Assembly: GCA_047777415.1 (NCBI GenBank)
Contig: JBKEEO010000002.1
Location: forward strand, 992,001-1,056,000
From: Caproicibacter sp047777415
GTDB taxonomy: Bacteria > Bacillota > Clostridia > Oscillospirales > Acutalibacteraceae
DNA: 64,000 nt
Direction: 5' to 3'
Part shown: one piece after another, positions 62,448-64,000 of the stretch
How positions within the stretch are numbered: the stretch's first letter is position 1
How the letters are laid out: each line of letters starts with the position of its first letter
The notes under the pieces: generated by a model
What the model was told of the DNA's origin: nothing
Seen by the model: only the letters and a program-made list of their open reading frames with translations
Databases searched by the model: none
Made by a program: the position numbers and the translations under genes

Positions 62448-62487
62448 CGGCTGTGTTCTTCGTAACTGAAAAACACAGCCGCTTTTT
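62448..62487. terminator. Terminator near the PadR operon end
   Basis: Arms CGGCTGTGTT and AACACAGCCG, T run at 62483-62487. It lies about 60 bases beyond the stop at 62550. Confidence 0.6.
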
Positions 62488-62549
62488 CTGATATCCTAAA
62501 TCAAAAGGATAAGATAATTACCAAATAACTCGAAATTATTTATGTTGTT

Positions 62550-63230
62550 TTATAAATTTCTTGATAGAATTCTGTGCGATATATATAAAACAAGAACAAA
62601 GGCACATGCAGCAAATATATTTACTGTAAAAAGAACAGCTTTCCCAATCCATGCAAGAAACAAGAAAAAGGCCATGATTCCGGCACCTATAGAAAAGTCC
62701 CTCACTTTATTTCGTTTTTTCTCAGGCTTAGGCTTAAAAGATGCCTTACCTATGGCATGAACGATGATAATTGAGGCTGCAATGATAATGCAATAGGCGA
62801 TTAAACTTCCAATAGAGATACCAATCTGAAAATTCAATGTCTCCCCACTTAACGCATTGCGTATGAGGGAAATTGTATCCTTCGAGAGAATTATATGAAT
62901 GGTTCCAAGCAGCGATGTGCCTAAAAGAAGTATATCAAGAAATTCCAAAATTTTCTCTTTTACACCTCGAGGAGGCAGACTTGCAATGATATTATTGCAA
63001 AAGGCTTTATAATCTTCTCCGATTACAGTCTGAATATTTTCACCTCTTTCCTGTGCGGATAAAATCATCTCCAGTAAATCTTGCCGTATAATTTCTTGAT
63101 TGTATTCAGAAATATTTGATACTCGTAAGTAGCAAATAATATCAGTATAGGCTTCTCTATTTTCCTCATCAAGTTGTTCTTCCAATTTATTATTAAGTCT
63201 GTTAAGCTCTTTGACTTGTTGATTCATCAT
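62550..63230 (-). CDS. DUF1129/DUF1700-like membrane protein, PadR partner
   Basis: A hydrophilic N-terminal half (residues 1-95, with YTDIICYLR) followed by four membrane helices (IGSLIAYCIIIAASIIIVHA and the last, NIFAACAFVLVLYISH). Layout and the PadR gene directly upstream match the DUF1700/DUF1129 membrane proteins that pair with PadR regulators. The start is ATG at 63230 or 63227 after GGAGG; it overlaps PadR by about 28 bases. Confidence 0.65.
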   Translation of the reverse strand: MMNQQVKELNRLNNKLEEQLDEENREAYTDIICYLRVSNISEYNQEIIRQDLLEMILSAQERGENIQTVIGEDYKAFCNNIIASLPPRGVKEKILEFLDILLLGTSLLGTIHIILSKDTISLIRNALSGETLNFQIGISIGSLIAYCIIIAASIIIVHAIGKASFKPKPEKKRNKVRDFSIGAGIMAFFLFLAWIGKAVLFTVNIFAACAFVLVLYISHRILSRNL

Positions 63231-63555
63231 CTTTACCTCCATCACCGAATAGTGAATTCACAGCATTCTCAAGCTCCTTCCAGTTTAATAAAAAAGCGTC
63301 TAATTCCGTTCGGCCTGCTGATGAAATAGAAAAATATTTACGCTTCGGTCCTAATGAGGACTCACGGTACTGTGCTGTAATCAATCCGTTTTTTTCCAAC
63401 CTTAATAAAAGAGGATAGATGGTTCCCTCCGAAATATTTGAAAATCCGTATTTCTTCAGTTGCTGAGAAATTTCATAGCCATAAGTTTCTTGATTACTGA
63501 TTACTTTAAGAATACAGCCATCTAAGATGCCTTTCAGCATTTGTGAAGGTATCAA
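63202..63555 (-). CDS. PadR-family transcriptional regulator
   Basis: 117 residues. A winged helix with LKGILDGCILKVISNQETYG, then YEISQQLKKYGFSNISEGTI, YPLLLRLEKNGLI and KYFSISSAGRTELD, the PadR pattern. The start is a TTG at 63555 after GAGGTGAGG. Likely represses its own operon with the membrane partner. Confidence 0.88.
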   Translation of the reverse strand: MIPSQMLKGILDGCILKVISNQETYGYEISQQLKKYGFSNISEGTIYPLLLRLEKNGLITAQYRESSLGPKRKYFSISSAGRTELDAFLLNWKELENAVNSLFGDGGKDDESTSQRA

Positions 63556-64000
63556 GCAGCCTCACCTCACTGATTCACTATTATGTATTACAAATTACCT
63601 AACTATATTGTAATGCATAGTAGCACCGCTGTCAATAAGCTATGCTGCATTAGGCAAAAAGTGTTATTTTCCCTGTCCTGTTCGCAAGAGCGCACCACAC
63701 CGACTATAATGATAAAAAGCATGACAACCCTTTTATTGGCAGTCATGCTTTTTATGTTTTTTGAAATTTGACGCTTATTTTATTGTCCTGCAAAATTAAG
63801 GAAAGCCCAAAAAACATATCGAATTTACATCTTAGAGAACAGTAACATCTGTATATTGTATATGATATCTTGCAATGATGACGAAAACATTGACTTCAAC
63901 GCAAAATAAATCACCAACACATTAGATGATACATCATACCCCATTTTTCCAAGCTATGACCATTGGGGTGATATGAAACCAAGCGGAAAGCGGAAAATTT
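63556..64000. other. Window-end region
   Basis: 445 bases. A terminator hairpin at 63714-63753 (AAAAAGCATGAC / GTCATGCTTTTT) is plain. The last 200 bases show no start codon with a ribosome site and no recognised product; short open frames there may be gene remnants. Confidence 0.4.

Noticed and set aside
63583..63771. 62-codon open frame at the window end
   Set aside because: It contains a terminator hairpin and has no ribosome site.
1..64000. CRISPR array
   Set aside because: No short repeats with regular spacers were found anywhere in the window.

Overview
The window looks like a chromosome segment of a low-to-mid-GC, spore-forming Clostridia (Firmicutes), probably of the Oscillospiraceae/Ruminococcaceae kind. 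The evidence is AGGAGG-type ribosome sites, the DivIVA/SepF/YlmH division cluster, a GerQ-like/CwlJ spore germination pair, an activator of 2-hydroxyacyl-CoA dehydratase, and an Acd/EtfBA electron-transfer cluster. The genus assignment is inference; no marker gene fixes it.

Layout. 1-13.4 kb is one long minus-strand operon read from a promoter near 13.39 kb: miaB, ylbF-like, mutS, a GNAT acetyltransferase, mutL, miaA, an HlyD-like membrane protein, yggS, sepF, ylmH, divIVA and ileS (cut by the window start). It joins tRNA modification, mismatch repair, division-site proteins and a tRNA synthetase. 13.5-17.6 kb holds a glycosyltransferase, a protein that looks like a radical-SAM barrel without its cluster cysteines, a TetR regulator and a CorC/HlyC-type membrane protein. 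18.95 kb is tRNA-Ala(GGC). 19.2-24.7 kb is an acyl-CoA dehydrogenase / EtfB (apparently frameshifted) / EtfA / OFA-type transporter operon with a divergent TetR regulator. 25-30.2 kb carries a secreted protein with 75-residue repeats and a two-gene dehydratase-activase system. 30.4-37.3 kb has pyrB carrying a PyrI-like zinc domain, yebC, a PASTA pseudokinase and small membrane proteins. 37.4-42.2 kb is a complete branched-chain amino acid ABC operon (livKHMGF) with its own promoter and a hairpin leader. 42.4-43.5 kb is the gerQ-like/cwlJ pair.

From 44.7 to 60.86 kb an AT-rich element of about 16 kb sits in a tRNA-Pro(GGG) gene, bounded by a perfect 48-bp direct repeat. It carries phage head genes (small-terminase candidate, large terminase, portal, scaffold, capsid, connector-like and Ig-domain proteins), a primase, a small HTH protein and zinc-ribbon proteins. 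I see no integrase, no tail genes and no endolysin. Its capsid gene is split by an IS256-type element, and an IS1182-type element sits upstream of the scaffold gene. It is either a decayed prophage or a relic of a capsid-forming satellite.

Five kinds of transposition history can be read base by base. Three copies of one 1063-bp IS481-like element have 25-26-bp target duplications. An IS256 element has a 7-bp duplication. An IS1182-type element duplicated a whole terminator hairpin of 24 bp. An ISL3 element next to attR has an 8-bp duplication inside another palindrome. The three IS481-like copies are independent insertions, not a composite transposon. The window ends with a PadR regulator and its membrane partner.
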